Below are positions 7,911-15,541 of a stretch of 64,000 nucleotides of DNA, piece by piece. The DNA comes from Rhodoferax sp. TS-BS-61-7 (lineage in GTDB: Bacteria; Pseudomonadota; Gammaproteobacteria; Burkholderiales; Burkholderiaceae_C), in assembly GCF_002943465.1 (NCBI RefSeq), contig NZ_PTQY01000001.1, positions 496,001 to 560,000 of the forward strand, read 5' to 3'. A program made the position numbers and the translations under genes. Every line of letters starts with the position of its first letter. The first letter of the stretch is position 1. The notes beneath the pieces were generated by a model. That model was given only the letters and a program-made list of their open reading frames with translations. It ran no database searches and was not told the origin of the DNA.

Positions 7911-10217
7911 CTAGCGCCGCTGCTTCTTGGCTGCCTTTTTGGAGGCACCCGAGGCCTTCTCGTTGGCGCGGGCACTGCGTGGGGCCTTGGCGCTGGCGCG
8001 CTGCCGTGCTTTGCCCTTGAATGCGCCACCACCATCCGACTCCACGCGGTCGGCAAACTCCGGGCGCCCTTTGGCTTCCCGCGGTGCGCCCTTGTCGGCC
8101 ACCGCACGCGGCTGCAGACTCTGGCCTTCCTGCACCAGACGGAAGTCAATCTTGCGGCCATCCAAGTCCACACGGCTCACCTGGATACGCACCCGCGTGC
8201 CAATGGCATAACGGATGCCGGTGCGCTCACCGCGCAATTCCTGGCGCAACTCGTCAAAGCGGAAATACTCCCCACCCAGCTCGGTGATGTGCACCAAGCC
8301 CTCCACATACATGGCGTCCAACGTGACAAACAGGCCAAAGGTGGTAGCCGAGCTGACCACCCCCGCGTACTCCTCGCCCAAATGCTCGCGCATATATTTG
8401 CATTTGAGCCAGGCCTCCACGTCGCGGCTGGCCTCGTCGGCGCGACGTTCGTTGGCGCTGCAATGCAGGCCGGCCGCTTGCCAGGCGGTGCCTTCGGCAT
8501 TCATTTTCTTGGGCTTTGTGCCGGGTTCTGCCACGCGACCGGCCAGGTTTTTCTCCAGCCGGCGTGCCAGCTTGGCATGCGCCTCACCCGGTGTTGGCAA
8601 CACGGGCAACTGGTACTTGGCCTTGGCCAAAATCGCCTTGATAACCCGGTGCACCAGCAGATCGGGGTAGCGACGAATTGGGCTGGTGAAGTGGGTGTAG
8701 GCGTCAAACGCCAAGCCAAAGTGGCCGCTGTTGATGGGCGTGTAAATCGCCTGCGACATGGAACGCAGCAACATCGAGTGGATTTGCTGCGCATCGGGCC
8801 GGTCTTTGGTCGCCATGGCAATGGCCTGGAACTCGCCGGGCGCGGGCTTGTCACTGATGCTCATGCCAATGCCACTGGCCTTGAGGTAGTTGCGCAGAGT
8901 TTCCTGCTTCTCGGGTGTGGGGCCTTCGTGCACCCGGAACAAACCGGGGTGTTTGTTTTGTGCAATGAAGTCAGCACTGCACACGTTCGCCGCCAGCATG
9001 GCCTCTTCAATCAGGCGGTGGGCGGTGTTGCGGGTGCGCGGCACGATCTTTTCAATGCGGCCGTTTTCATCACACACGATTTGTGTCTCGGTGGTTTCAA
9101 AGTCCACTGCACCCCGCTTGTGGCGCGACTTCAGCAAGGCCTGGTAGACGCCGTGCAGGTCCAGCAACTGCGGCACCAGATCGCGCCGCTTGCTGGCCTC
9201 CGGCCCCCGGGTGTTACCCAGAATGGCGGCCACCTCGGTGTAGGTGAAGCGCGCGTGGCTCCACATCACCGCGGGGTAAAACTGGTAGGCATCCACCTCA
9301 CCCTCGCTGGTCACGAACATGTCGCATACCATGCACAGGCGCTCCACCTCGGGGTTCAGCGAACACAGGCCGTTGGACAGTTTCTCGGGCAGCATGGGAA
9401 TCACGCGGCGCGGGAAATACACGCTGGTCGCGCGGTCGTAGGCGTCCACATCGATGGCCGAGCCGGTCTCTACATAGTGGCTCACATCGGCAATGGCTAC
9501 CAGCAGGCGCCAACCCTTGAGTGCCGTCTTGCCACGGCCTTTGGTGGCAGGCTCGCAGTAGACCGCGTCGTCAAAGTCGCGTGCGTCTTCACCGTCGATG
9601 GTGACCAGCGGGATGTCGGTCAGGTCAATGCGTTGCAGCGTGTCCTGCGGGCGTACCTTGTCGGGTAGCGTGCGCGCCAGCGCAATACAGGCGTCCGAAA
9701 ACTCATGCGGCACGCTGTACTTGCGCACGGCAATTTCAATCTCCATGCCGGGGTCATCCACCTCGCCCAGCACTTCCTTGATGCGGCCCACGGGCTGACC
9801 AAACAAGGCAGGCGGCTCCACCAGCTCAACCACCACCACTTGGCCAGGTTTGGCCGCACTGGTCGCGCCTTTGGGAATCAGCACGTCCTGGCCATAACGC
9901 TTGTCTTCAGGCGCTACCAGCCAGACACCACTCTCTTGTAAAAGGCGGCCAATGATGGGTTGCGTGGAACGCTCCATGATCTCCACCACACGCCCCTCGG
10001 GGCGACCCTTGCGGTCGCTGCGCACGATGCGCACCTTGACGCGATCCTTGTGGAGCACGGCGCGCATCTCATTGGGGGGTAAATAAATGTCGGAAGCACC
10101 ATCGTCGCGCGACACAAAACCGTGTCCGTCGCGATGGCCTTGCACGACGCCCTCAACTTCGTCCAGCATTTCGCTGGAATGGTTAATGTTTTTGATAAAA
10201 CCCTCGCTCTTTCCCAA
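7911..10217 (-). CDS. rnr: Ribonuclease R
   Basis: Processive 3'-to-5' exoribonuclease of the RNB family, which degrades structured RNA and takes part in rRNA and tmRNA quality control. The product is up to 768 residues. Cold-shock domains come first (GVVQGHRDGHGFVSRDDG, about residues 23-40). The RNB catalytic centre follows with TIDGEDARDFDDAVYCE, whose Asp cluster binds Mg. An S1 domain comes next (EEYAGVVSSATTFGLFVTLD) and then a lysine/arginine-rich tail. The frame opens with TTG at 10217; an ATG at 10169 just before the first cold-shock domain is an alternative, and neither has a strong ribosome-binding site, so the start is uncertain. It has the usual length and all catalytic residues. 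Confidence 0.95.
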   Translation of the reverse strand: MGKSEGFIKNINHSSEMLDEVEGVVQGHRDGHGFVSRDDGASDIYLPPNEMRAVLHKDRVKVRIVRSDRKGRPEGRVVEIMERSTQPIIGRLLQESGVWLVAPEDKRYGQDVLIPKGATSAAKPGQVVVVELVEPPALFGQPVGRIKEVLGEVDDPGMEIEIAVRKYSVPHEFSDACIALARTLPDKVRPQDTLQRIDLTDIPLVTIDGEDARDFDDAVYCEPATKGRGKTALKGWRLLVAIADVSHYVETGSAIDVDAYDRATSVYFPRRVIPMLPEKLSNGLCSLNPEVERLCMVCDMFVTSEGEVDAYQFYPAVMWSHARFTYTEVAAILGNTRGPEASKRRDLVPQLLDLHGVYQALLKSRHKRGAVDFETTETQIVCDENGRIEKIVPRTRNTAHRLIEEAMLAANVCSADFIAQNKHPGLFRVHEGPTPEKQETLRNYLKASGIGMSISDKPAPGEFQAIAMATKDRPDAQQIHSMLLRSMSQAIYTPINSGHFGLAFDAYTHFTSPIRRYPDLLVHRVIKAILAKAKYQLPVLPTPGEAHAKLARRLEKNLAGRVAEPGTKPKKMNAEGTAWQAAGLHCSANERRADEASRDVEAWLKCKYMREHLGEEYAGVVSSATTFGLFVTLDAMYVEGLVHITELGGEYFRFDELRQELRGERTGIRYAIGTRVRIQVSRVDLDGRKIDFRLVQEGQSLQPRAVADKGAPREAKGRPEFADRVESDGGGAFKGKARQRASAKAPRSARANEKASGASKKAAKKQRR

Positions 10218-10438
10218 GGTGCCGTGACGGCTGAGTTGGATACACGGTTATAAGTATGCGCTAGAAATGTTGCGAAATTGACAGCACACCAACGCCGCCG
10301 AACCGCAATGCTATTTTGTGGAAGCAGCCGCTGTGCCGCAACAAATCCATCCATCGGCACAGCGGTTTTACGTCAATCGCAAAAAAGTTGTGCGACCAGG
10401 CAAAAGAGCGAAAAGACTAGTGCTACAATTTGAGACTT

Positions 10439-10525
10439 GCCCAGGTGGCGAAATTGGTAGACGCACTAGCTTCAGGTGCTAGCGGTTGCAAGACCGTGGA
10501 AGTTCGAGTCTTCTCCTGGGCACCA
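10439..10525 (+). tRNA. tRNA-Leu (anticodon CAG)
   Basis: An 87-base class II tRNA. The acceptor arm GCCCAGG (10439-10445) pairs with CCTGGGC, followed by A and an encoded CCA ending at 10525. The anticodon stem CTAGC/GCTAG encloses the loop TTCAGGT, giving anticodon CAG (codon CUG). The long variable arm typical of leucine tRNA is present, and the T arm contains GTTCGAGTC. A TACAAT -10 box is at 10424-10429, ten bases upstream; no convincing -35 is seen. An intrinsic terminator follows. Confidence 0.96.
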
Positions 10526-10534
10526 CTAAAAGAT

Positions 10535-10566
10535 AAGGCCTGTGACGAAAGTCACAGGCCTTTTTC
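10535..10566 (+). terminator. Intrinsic terminator after tRNA-Leu
   Basis: A perfect 12-base inverted repeat, AAGGCCTGTGAC (10535-10546) with GTCACAGGCCTT (10551-10562), encloses a GAAA tetraloop and runs into a T tract to 10565. It ends the tRNA transcript 10 bases past the CCA end. It may also work on the minus strand for transcripts entering from rimO. Confidence 0.93.
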
Positions 10567-10620
10567 TTGTGCCTCATTCATGCCACTGACCGGTTGTTGT
10601 ATCGGTCAGCAGCGCTGAAT

Positions 10621-12030
10621 TTAGATGGGCAAGGCCACCAGATCGTGCCCTTGTGCACTCACAATGCGCGCCTTGGTGAACTCACCCACTTTGAGGGTCT
10701 TGCTGATCTTTTCGGGTGGCAGCAAACGCACCACACCGTCAATCTCGGGAGCATCCGCGTAACTGCGCCCCACCCCACCCTTGCGACCGAGAGCTGGCGC
10801 GGAATCCACGAGCACCTGCATCACCGAACCCACGCGACGCTGCAGGCGCGCAGCCGACACTTCTTCGGCTACAGCCATGAATCGGGCACGGCGCTCCTCG
10901 CGCAATTCGATGGGCAACATGCCCGGCAAATCATTAGCCGTTGCCCCATTCACCGCGCTGTAGGCAAAACAACCGGCGCGGTCGATCTGGGCTTCACGGA
11001 TGAAGTCCAGCAAATGCTCGAACTCGGCTTCGGTTTCACCTGGGAACCCGGCAATGAAAGTGCTGCGCACTACAAGTTCAGGACACGCCTCACGCCACTG
11101 CTGCAGGCGATCCAGATTTTTCTCGCCACTGGCGGGGCGCTTCATACGGCGCAGTACATCCGGGTGACTGTGTTGCAGCGGCACATCCAGGTAAGGCAGC
11201 ACGCGGCCGGTCGCCATAAAAGGAATGATGTCGTCCACATTGGGGTATGGGTACACATAGTGCAAACGCACCCAGGCGCCATAGGGTTCGGCAATATCGC
11301 CCAGCGCCTGCACCAGCTCCAGCATGCGGGTCTTGACGGGCTTGCCATCCCAGAAGCCTGTGCGGTATTTCACATCCACACCGTAGGCAGACGTGTCCTG
11401 GCTGATCACCAGCAACTCTTTCACGCCACCTTCGAACAGCGCCTTCGCCTCGCTCAGCACATCCCCAATCGGGCGGGACACCAAGTCACCACGCATGCTG
11501 GGAATAATGCAAAAGGTGCAACGGTGGTTGCAGCCTTCGCTGATCTTCAGATAGGCATAGTGGCGCGGCGTGAGTTTGATACCCGCCACACCAAAGGACT
11601 GCGGCACCAGATCCAAAAAAGGATCGTGGGGCTTGGGCAAATTCAGGTGCACCGCATCCATTACCTCTTGCGTGGCATGCGGGCCGGTCACGGCCAACAC
11701 CTTGGGGTGCATTTGGCGCACCATATTCTCACCACCATCGGTGGTTTTGGCACCCAGGCAACCGGTCACGATCACGCGTCCGTTTTCGGCCAGTGCTTCG
11801 CCAATCGTGTCCAGGCTCTCCTTCACCGCATCATCAATGAAACCACAGGTATTCACGATGACCAAGTCCGCGCCCTGGAAGGTCTTGGAGGTTTGGTAAC
11901 CCTCCGCGCTCAGTTGCGTGAGGATCAGCTCGGAGTCGGTCAAGGCCTTGGGGCAACCCAGGCTGACGAAGCCGACTTTGGGCGCAGTGTGCGCGGGTTG
12001 GCTGGGGGTCAATACGTCTGTCATATCCAT
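10621..12030 (-). CDS. rimO: Ribosomal protein S12 methylthiotransferase
   Basis: Radical-SAM enzyme that methylthiolates Asp88/89 of ribosomal protein S12. The ~469-residue product has three N-terminal cysteines for the auxiliary 4Fe-4S cluster ([21 protein letters not shown]; about residues 26, 62 and 91). The radical-SAM CxxxCxxC motif is [13 protein letters not shown] (about residues 167-174), and a C-terminal TRAM-like domain follows. [11 protein letters not shown] is typical of RimO rather than MiaB. ATG 12030 is used; ATG 12024 and TTG 12033 are possible. phaR lies 38 bases upstream in the same direction. Confidence 0.95.
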   Translation of the reverse strand: MDMTDVLTPSQPAHTAPKVGFVSLGCPKALTDSELILTQLSAEGYQTSKTFQGADLVIVNTCGFIDDAVKESLDTIGEALAENGRVIVTGCLGAKTTDGGENMVRQMHPKVLAVTGPHATQEVMDAVHLNLPKPHDPFLDLVPQSFGVAGIKLTPRHYAYLKISEGCNHRCTFCIIPSMRGDLVSRPIGDVLSEAKALFEGGVKELLVISQDTSAYGVDVKYRTGFWDGKPVKTRMLELVQALGDIAEPYGAWVRLHYVYPYPNVDDIIPFMATGRVLPYLDVPLQHSHPDVLRRMKRPASGEKNLDRLQQWREACPELVVRSTFIAGFPGETEAEFEHLLDFIREAQIDRAGCFAYSAVNGATANDLPGMLPIELREERRARFMAVAEEVSAARLQRRVGSVMQVLVDSAPALGRKGGVGRSYADAPEIDGVVRLLPPEKISKTLKVGEFTKARIVSAQGHDLVALPI

Positions 12031-12068
12031 CAATCCATAGAAGCAGCGCCGCCACCCACCGAATACGA

Positions 12069-12518
12069 CTAGCGCTTCAGGCCAAAGGTGCCGAGGAACT
12101 GCTCTGTTTGTTTCTGCATTTGTTCCTGCATTTGCTGGAACACGTTGTTGCTCATGACACCCTGCACCATGGGTGCCTGCATGTCCATCAGCGCTTGCAT
12201 GTTCTTCTCCAAGTACCCACCCATCATGCCCTGCATGGCATGGCCATAAAAGCGAATGATGTGCGAAAGCACTGGTGTGGTGAACATGGGCGAACCATTC
12301 GCCTCTTCTTCCAGAATGATCTGCAACAAGATGCTGCGCGTGATGTCTTCACCCGACTTGGCATCCACCACAGAAAACACTTCACTGTCCATCACCAACT
12401 GCTTGATCTCTGCCAACGTGATGTAGGTCGAGGTGTCGGTGTCGTAGAGGCGGCGATTGGGGTATTTTTTGATGACCCGCTGCGACTTCTTGGAATCTTT
12501 GGAAGAGGTTTTTTGCAT
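12069..12518 (-). CDS. phaR: Polyhydroxyalkanoate synthesis repressor PhaR
   Basis: DNA- and PHB-binding repressor that controls phasin and PHA-synthesis genes according to polymer level. The 149-residue product has the N-terminal PHB/PHA-accumulation DNA-binding domain, [19 protein letters not shown] (about residues 17-35). The central PHB_acc segments include [20 protein letters not shown] and the methionine-rich C-terminus is [20 protein letters not shown]. Length and start match the family. A probable operator lies just upstream. The window also holds an intracellular PHA depolymerase (44918), consistent with a PHB-storing organism. Confidence 0.95.
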   Translation of the reverse strand: MQKTSSKDSKKSQRVIKKYPNRRLYDTDTSTYITLAEIKQLVMDSEVFSVVDAKSGEDITRSILLQIILEEEANGSPMFTTPVLSHIIRFYGHAMQGMMGGYLEKNMQALMDMQAPMVQGVMSNNVFQQMQEQMQKQTEQFLGTFGLKR

Positions 12519-12555
12519 TGCGATCGCTCGTCACTCAACGTGGGAGCCAAAATGG

Positions 12556-12573
12556 TGTTGCACTGCAGCACAT
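12556..12573. promoter_or_regulatory. Probable PhaR operator upstream of phaR
   Basis: GTTGCACTGCAGCACA sits about 40 bases upstream of the phaR start. It contains the TGC/GCA-rich CTGCAG pattern reported for PhaR binding sites in Ralstonia and Paracoccus, where PhaR represses its own gene. Position and motif fit autoregulation; binding is inferred. Confidence 0.5.
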
Positions 12574-12636
12574 TCTAGGGAGTGACCGCCTGGCATTGAC
12601 CTAGGATAACCCTAGGAGCAGGAGATATTGGAAATT

Positions 12637-12713
12637 TGGTAGGCGCAATTGGACTCGAACCAACGACCCCCACCATGTCAAGGTGGTGCTCTAACCAGCT
12701 GAGCTATGCGCCT
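12637..12713 (-). tRNA. tRNA-Val (anticodon GAC)
   Basis: A 77-base tRNA on the minus strand. The acceptor AGGCGCA (from 12713) pairs with TGCGCCT, followed by A and an encoded CCA ending at 12637. The anticodon stem CCACC/GGTGG encloses loop TTGACAT, giving GAC. The D, anticodon and T arms are nearly identical to the E. coli GAC valine tRNA. It stands alone between phaR and the SDR gene. Confidence 0.95.
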
Positions 12714-12810
12714 ACATATATCCGAGAGGCCGAAGTATAGCAGCAAACTTGACCCATCCCGGACTGACGCGTGCGAAAGCTGACATTGGGCACGCGACGC
12801 TGCGCCATAA

Positions 12811-12833
12811 TTGACGTTTACGTAAACGTAAAC
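12811..12833. promoter_or_regulatory. Operator palindrome ahead of SDR gene
   Basis: A perfect 16-base palindrome, ACGTTTACGTAAACGT (12814-12829), overlaps a TTGACG -35-like hexamer at 12811-12816, 28 bases upstream of the SDR start. It resembles the sites I recall for the MerR-family regulator LiuR, which controls branched-chain amino acid and acyl-CoA catabolism in beta- and gammaproteobacteria. The palindrome is directly visible; the regulator assignment is from memory of that motif. Confidence 0.6.
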
Positions 12834-12860
12834 AAATCCAACCAACCCAAGGAGTTTTCT

Positions 12861-13619
12861 ATGGATATCGCAGGCAAAGTCTTTATCGTCACGGGCGGCG
12901 CATCCGGTTTGGGCGAAGGCACCGCACGCATGCTGGCGGCCAAAGGCGGCAAGGTGGTAATCGCCGACATGCAGGCCGAAAAAGGCGAAGCCATTGCCAA
13001 AGACATTGGTGGCGCGTTTATTAAATGCGACGTGAGCAATGAAGCTGACGGCCAAGCCGTGGTGGCCAAGGCCGTATCACTGGGCAAGCTCATGGGCCTG
13101 GTGAACTGCGCTGGCATTGCCCCCGCAGAAAAGACTGTAGGCAAAAACGGTGCGCACGCATTGGCATCCTTCAGCAAGACCATCACCGTCAACCTGATTG
13201 GCAGCTTCAATATGATTCGCCTGGCCGCAGACGCCATGAGCAAGAACGACCCCGAAGCCACGGGTGAGCGTGGCACGATGATCTCCACCGCTTCGGTGGC
13301 AGCCTACGATGGACAAATTGGCCAGGCCGCTTACAGCGCTTCTAAGGGTGGCGTAGTGGGCATGACCTTGCCGATTGCGCGCGACCTGGCACGCAATGGC
13401 ATCCGCAACATGACGATTGCCCCCGGGATTTTTGGTACGCCCATGCTGTTCTCCATGCCACAAGAAGTACAAGATGCACTCGCTGCCGGTGTGCCCTTCC
13501 CTTCGCGCCTGGGCACGCCGCAGGACTACGCCAAGCTGGCCGTGCACATCTTTGAGAATGACATGCTCAACGGCGAAGTGATCCGCCTGGACGGCGCTAT
13601 TCGCCTGGCACCGAAGTAA
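12861..13619 (+). CDS. SDR dehydrogenase, 3-hydroxyacyl-CoA dehydrogenase type II-like
   Basis: A 252-residue short-chain dehydrogenase resembling HSD10/3-hydroxy-2-methylbutyryl-CoA dehydrogenase, NAD-dependent enzymes of isoleucine and fatty-acid catabolism. It has [10 protein letters not shown] for cofactor binding (residues 10-19) and an acidic residue after beta-2 (VVIADMQAE) favouring NAD. The catalytic Ser-Tyr-Lys follow in [24 protein letters not shown]. The C-terminal region [18 protein letters not shown] is typical of HSD10-like members. A GGAG site is six bases before ATG 12861. The LiuR-like palindrome upstream agrees with an acyl-CoA degradation role. Confidence 0.85.
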   Translation: MDIAGKVFIVTGGASGLGEGTARMLAAKGGKVVIADMQAEKGEAIAKDIGGAFIKCDVSNEADGQAVVAKAVSLGKLMGLVNCAGIAPAEKTVGKNGAHALASFSKTITVNLIGSFNMIRLAADAMSKNDPEATGERGTMISTASVAAYDGQIGQAAYSASKGGVVGMTLPIARDLARNGIRNMTIAPGIFGTPMLFSMPQEVQDALAAGVPFPSRLGTPQDYAKLAVHIFENDMLNGEVIRLDGAIRLAPK

Positions 13620-13639
13620 GCGTCACAAACGCTTAAGCG

Positions 13640-13692
13640 CCGCCGGGCCGCCCCAAGGCGCGAAGGCCCCTTGGGGGGCCGGAGCGTGGGGG
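13640..13692. repeat. Dispersed repeat family B, copy 1
   Basis: GC-rich element containing CCGGGCCGCCCCAAGG and CCCCTTGGGGGGCC and ending GGAGCGTGGGGGC. It lies exactly between the stop codons of two convergent genes and shares its parts with copies at 20.2, 25.2, 44.1 and 46.1 kb. The strong internal dyad could act as a bidirectional transcription end. Confidence 0.75.
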
Positions 13693-14592
13693 CTATTTGT
13701 GCGCCTGGATGGACGCGATGATGCCCAGCACAAACACCGCACTGGCCAGCAGTTGCAGCCATTGCGGCCACACGCCGTAACCCACAAACGCGTAGAGCAA
13801 GGCGAACAGCGTCTCGCTCACAATCAGCTGGCCGCACAGACTGGCGCTCAGACGGCGGCTGGCGATGTTCCACAAAACGGTGGCCAGCCAGGCCGACCCC
13901 ACCCCAGTTGCTATACAAACCATAGCTGCTTGCGCAATATCTGCGTGGGCTAGCAGTGCTTTCGGCTCTGAACCTAACACCAACCACAACGCCACGGCAC
14001 CCATGCCCGACGCAACGCCCAGCCAGTTGGTCCAGTCCGTCACATTCACGTCATGGTGGTGCTTGAGCCAGGTCGAGTTCAGCACCGCAAATGCGGTCCA
14101 GCAAAGCATGGACAACAGTGCAAAGCCAATGCCGCGCCAGTAGACCCAGCCCTGCGCGGCGTGCGCTGCGGCACCGGTCGTCTCCGTGCCCATCATCAAA
14201 AGCACACCGGTAATGGTGAGCAGCAAACCCGGCAGCAGACTGCGCCACAGCAGATGCTCGGGCTTGCCCAGCAGCATCACCCAAATGGGAATGGTGCCAA
14301 TGATGAGCGTGGGCACCTCTACCCCCGCGTCGCGGATGGACAGCACCAGCAGCAGGTAGTAGCCCGAGAAGCCCAACACACTCAAACCCAGTGCTGCACC
14401 CAACTGGCTCACAGTGGGCCAGCGCCGCTTGCCACGTGCGAACAACATCACCAGTAGCGCCGTGAGGCCATAGCTGGCAAAGCGGCCCGCGGCCAGATCT
14501 ACCGCAGCCAAGCCCGGCGCCAGCGCCGGGGCCACAAACACCAGGCCCCACAACGCTCCCGCCGCCAACCCGGCCAGAATGCCGACTAGCAA
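13693..14592 (-). CDS. DMT-family (EamA) permease
   Basis: A 299-residue inner-membrane protein with about ten hydrophobic segments in two EamA repeats (GALWGLVFVAPALAPG near the start; LAWTAFAVLN-like start of the second half). It is a drug/metabolite-transporter superfamily exporter of unknown substrate. The frame opens with a TTG at 14592, ten codons after the stop of the upstream SDR gene and in the same frame. No ATG occurs for the first 48 codons, so TTG or another non-ATG start must be used. A family A repeat lies in the coding region (13908-13965) and encodes part of a loop and the next membrane segment. Confidence 0.8.
   Translation of the reverse strand: MLVGILAGLAAGALWGLVFVAPALAPGLAAVDLAAGRFASYGLTALLVMLFARGKRRWPTVSQLGAALGLSVLGFSGYYLLLVLSIRDAGVEVPTLIIGTIPIWVMLLGKPEHLLWRSLLPGLLLTITGVLLMMGTETTGAAAHAAQGWVYWRGIGFALLSMLCWTAFAVLNSTWLKHHHDVNVTDWTNWLGVASGMGAVALWLVLGSEPKALLAHADIAQAAMVCIATGVGSAWLATVLWNIASRRLSASLCGQLIVSETLFALLYAFVGYGVWPQWLQLLASAVFVLGIIASIQAHK
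13908..13965 (+). repeat. Dispersed repeat family A, copy 2, inside permease gene
   Basis: ATAGCTGCTTGCGCAATATC followed by TGCGTGGGCTAGCAGTGC, on the strand opposite to the permease gene. It is read through without stop or frameshift and encodes about 19 residues around KALLAHADIAQAAMVCIA of the product. Confidence 0.75.
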
Positions 14593-14622
14593 ACCCGCAC
14601 CCGACGCTTCAAACGCAAGCCC

Positions 14623-15405
14623 TCAAATACCAAAACCATCGTCTGCAGCAATCACGGCTCCATTGATAAAGTGGCTTTGGTCCGAACACAACGTAACCAG
14701 AATGGCGTCCAGGTCCTGCGGGTGGCCAATGCGTTTGCGCGGCAGCATCTGCACCAGCTTCTGGCCCGCATCGGTCTGCCAGTGGTGGTGGTTGATTTCG
14801 GTATCGATGTAGCCCGGACACAGCGCGTTGACGTTGATGCCGAACTTGCCCCACTCCAGCGCCTGCGCCTTGGTCATCTGGATGATGGCGGCCTTGCTCA
14901 TGCAATACACCCCGATTTGTGGCAACACCCGCAGCCCCGCCATGGACGCAATATTCACAATACGCCCGCCCGTGTAACTGCCAGGCGCCGAGCCCTTGGC
15001 CCGGGCCAGCATGCGTTTGCCCACTTCTTGCGCTACAAAAAAAGCGCCCTTCACATTGGTGTTGAACATGAAGTCGTAATCATCGGGCGACACATCCTGC
15101 AGGCGCTGCGTGGTGCTCACGCCAGAGTTGTTGATCAGGATGTCGATCGAACCCACTTCCGTCTCCGCGTGGGCCACGGCTGACTTGATGGAGTCGTGGT
15201 CGGTCACGTCCAGTTCCACCACATGGGCATCGCCCCCCTGCCCGGTGATTTCGGCGCGCAGGTCTTTGAGTTTGTCCACTCGGCGACTGGCCAGCACCAC
15301 CGCCGCGCCCGCGGCCGCCAAAGTTTTGGCGAACTGCGCCCCCAGTCCACCGGATGCGCCCGTAATGAAAGCGACACGCCCTGAGAGATCGATGCTGTAA
15401 GCCAT
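14623..15405 (-). CDS. SDR-family oxidoreductase
   Basis: A 260-residue classical short-chain dehydrogenase. The cofactor motif is TGASGGLGAQ (residues 15-24), NNSG replaces the usual NNAG, and the catalytic Ser and YxxxK are in IASMAGLRVLPQIGVYCMSKAA. PGYIDTEINHHHW and a C-terminal INGAVIAADDG complete the fold. It looks like a 3-oxoacyl or secondary-alcohol reductase; the substrate is unknown. A perfect TetR-type palindrome lies 20 bases upstream of the ATG. The DMT permease follows it ten codons later. Confidence 0.85.
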   Translation of the reverse strand: MAYSIDLSGRVAFITGASGGLGAQFAKTLAAAGAAVVLASRRVDKLKDLRAEITGQGGDAHVVELDVTDHDSIKSAVAHAETEVGSIDILINNSGVSTTQRLQDVSPDDYDFMFNTNVKGAFFVAQEVGKRMLARAKGSAPGSYTGGRIVNIASMAGLRVLPQIGVYCMSKAAIIQMTKAQALEWGKFGINVNALCPGYIDTEINHHHWQTDAGQKLVQMLPRKRIGHPQDLDAILVTLCSDQSHFINGAVIAADDGFGI

Positions 15406-15425
15406 TTAGAGTGCCTCCTCAAAAT

Positions 15426-15447
15426 AAAAAGAACGACCGTTCTTTTT
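15426..15447. promoter_or_regulatory. TetR-type operator palindrome
   Basis: A perfect inverted repeat, AAAAAGAACG (15426-15435), AC, CGTTCTTTTT (15438-15447), lies between the divergent SDR gene (start 15405) and the ETF-QO gene (start 15542). The GAACGnnCGTTC core is typical of TetR-family sites. No tetR gene is in this neighbourhood, so the regulator would act from elsewhere. Confidence 0.65.
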
Positions 15448-15541
15448 TGTGAATTCAGCGAATAAAATCCAATTCCAGTTCGGTGCACCTGTGCATGCGC
15501 AGGCCGATCAGAAGACCACCCATTATTAAGCGAGACACCCC

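Noticed and set aside
12600..12616. Two CCTAGG palindromes between phaR and tRNA-Val
   Set aside because: Each is only six bases, with no clear promoter or gene context; probably chance.
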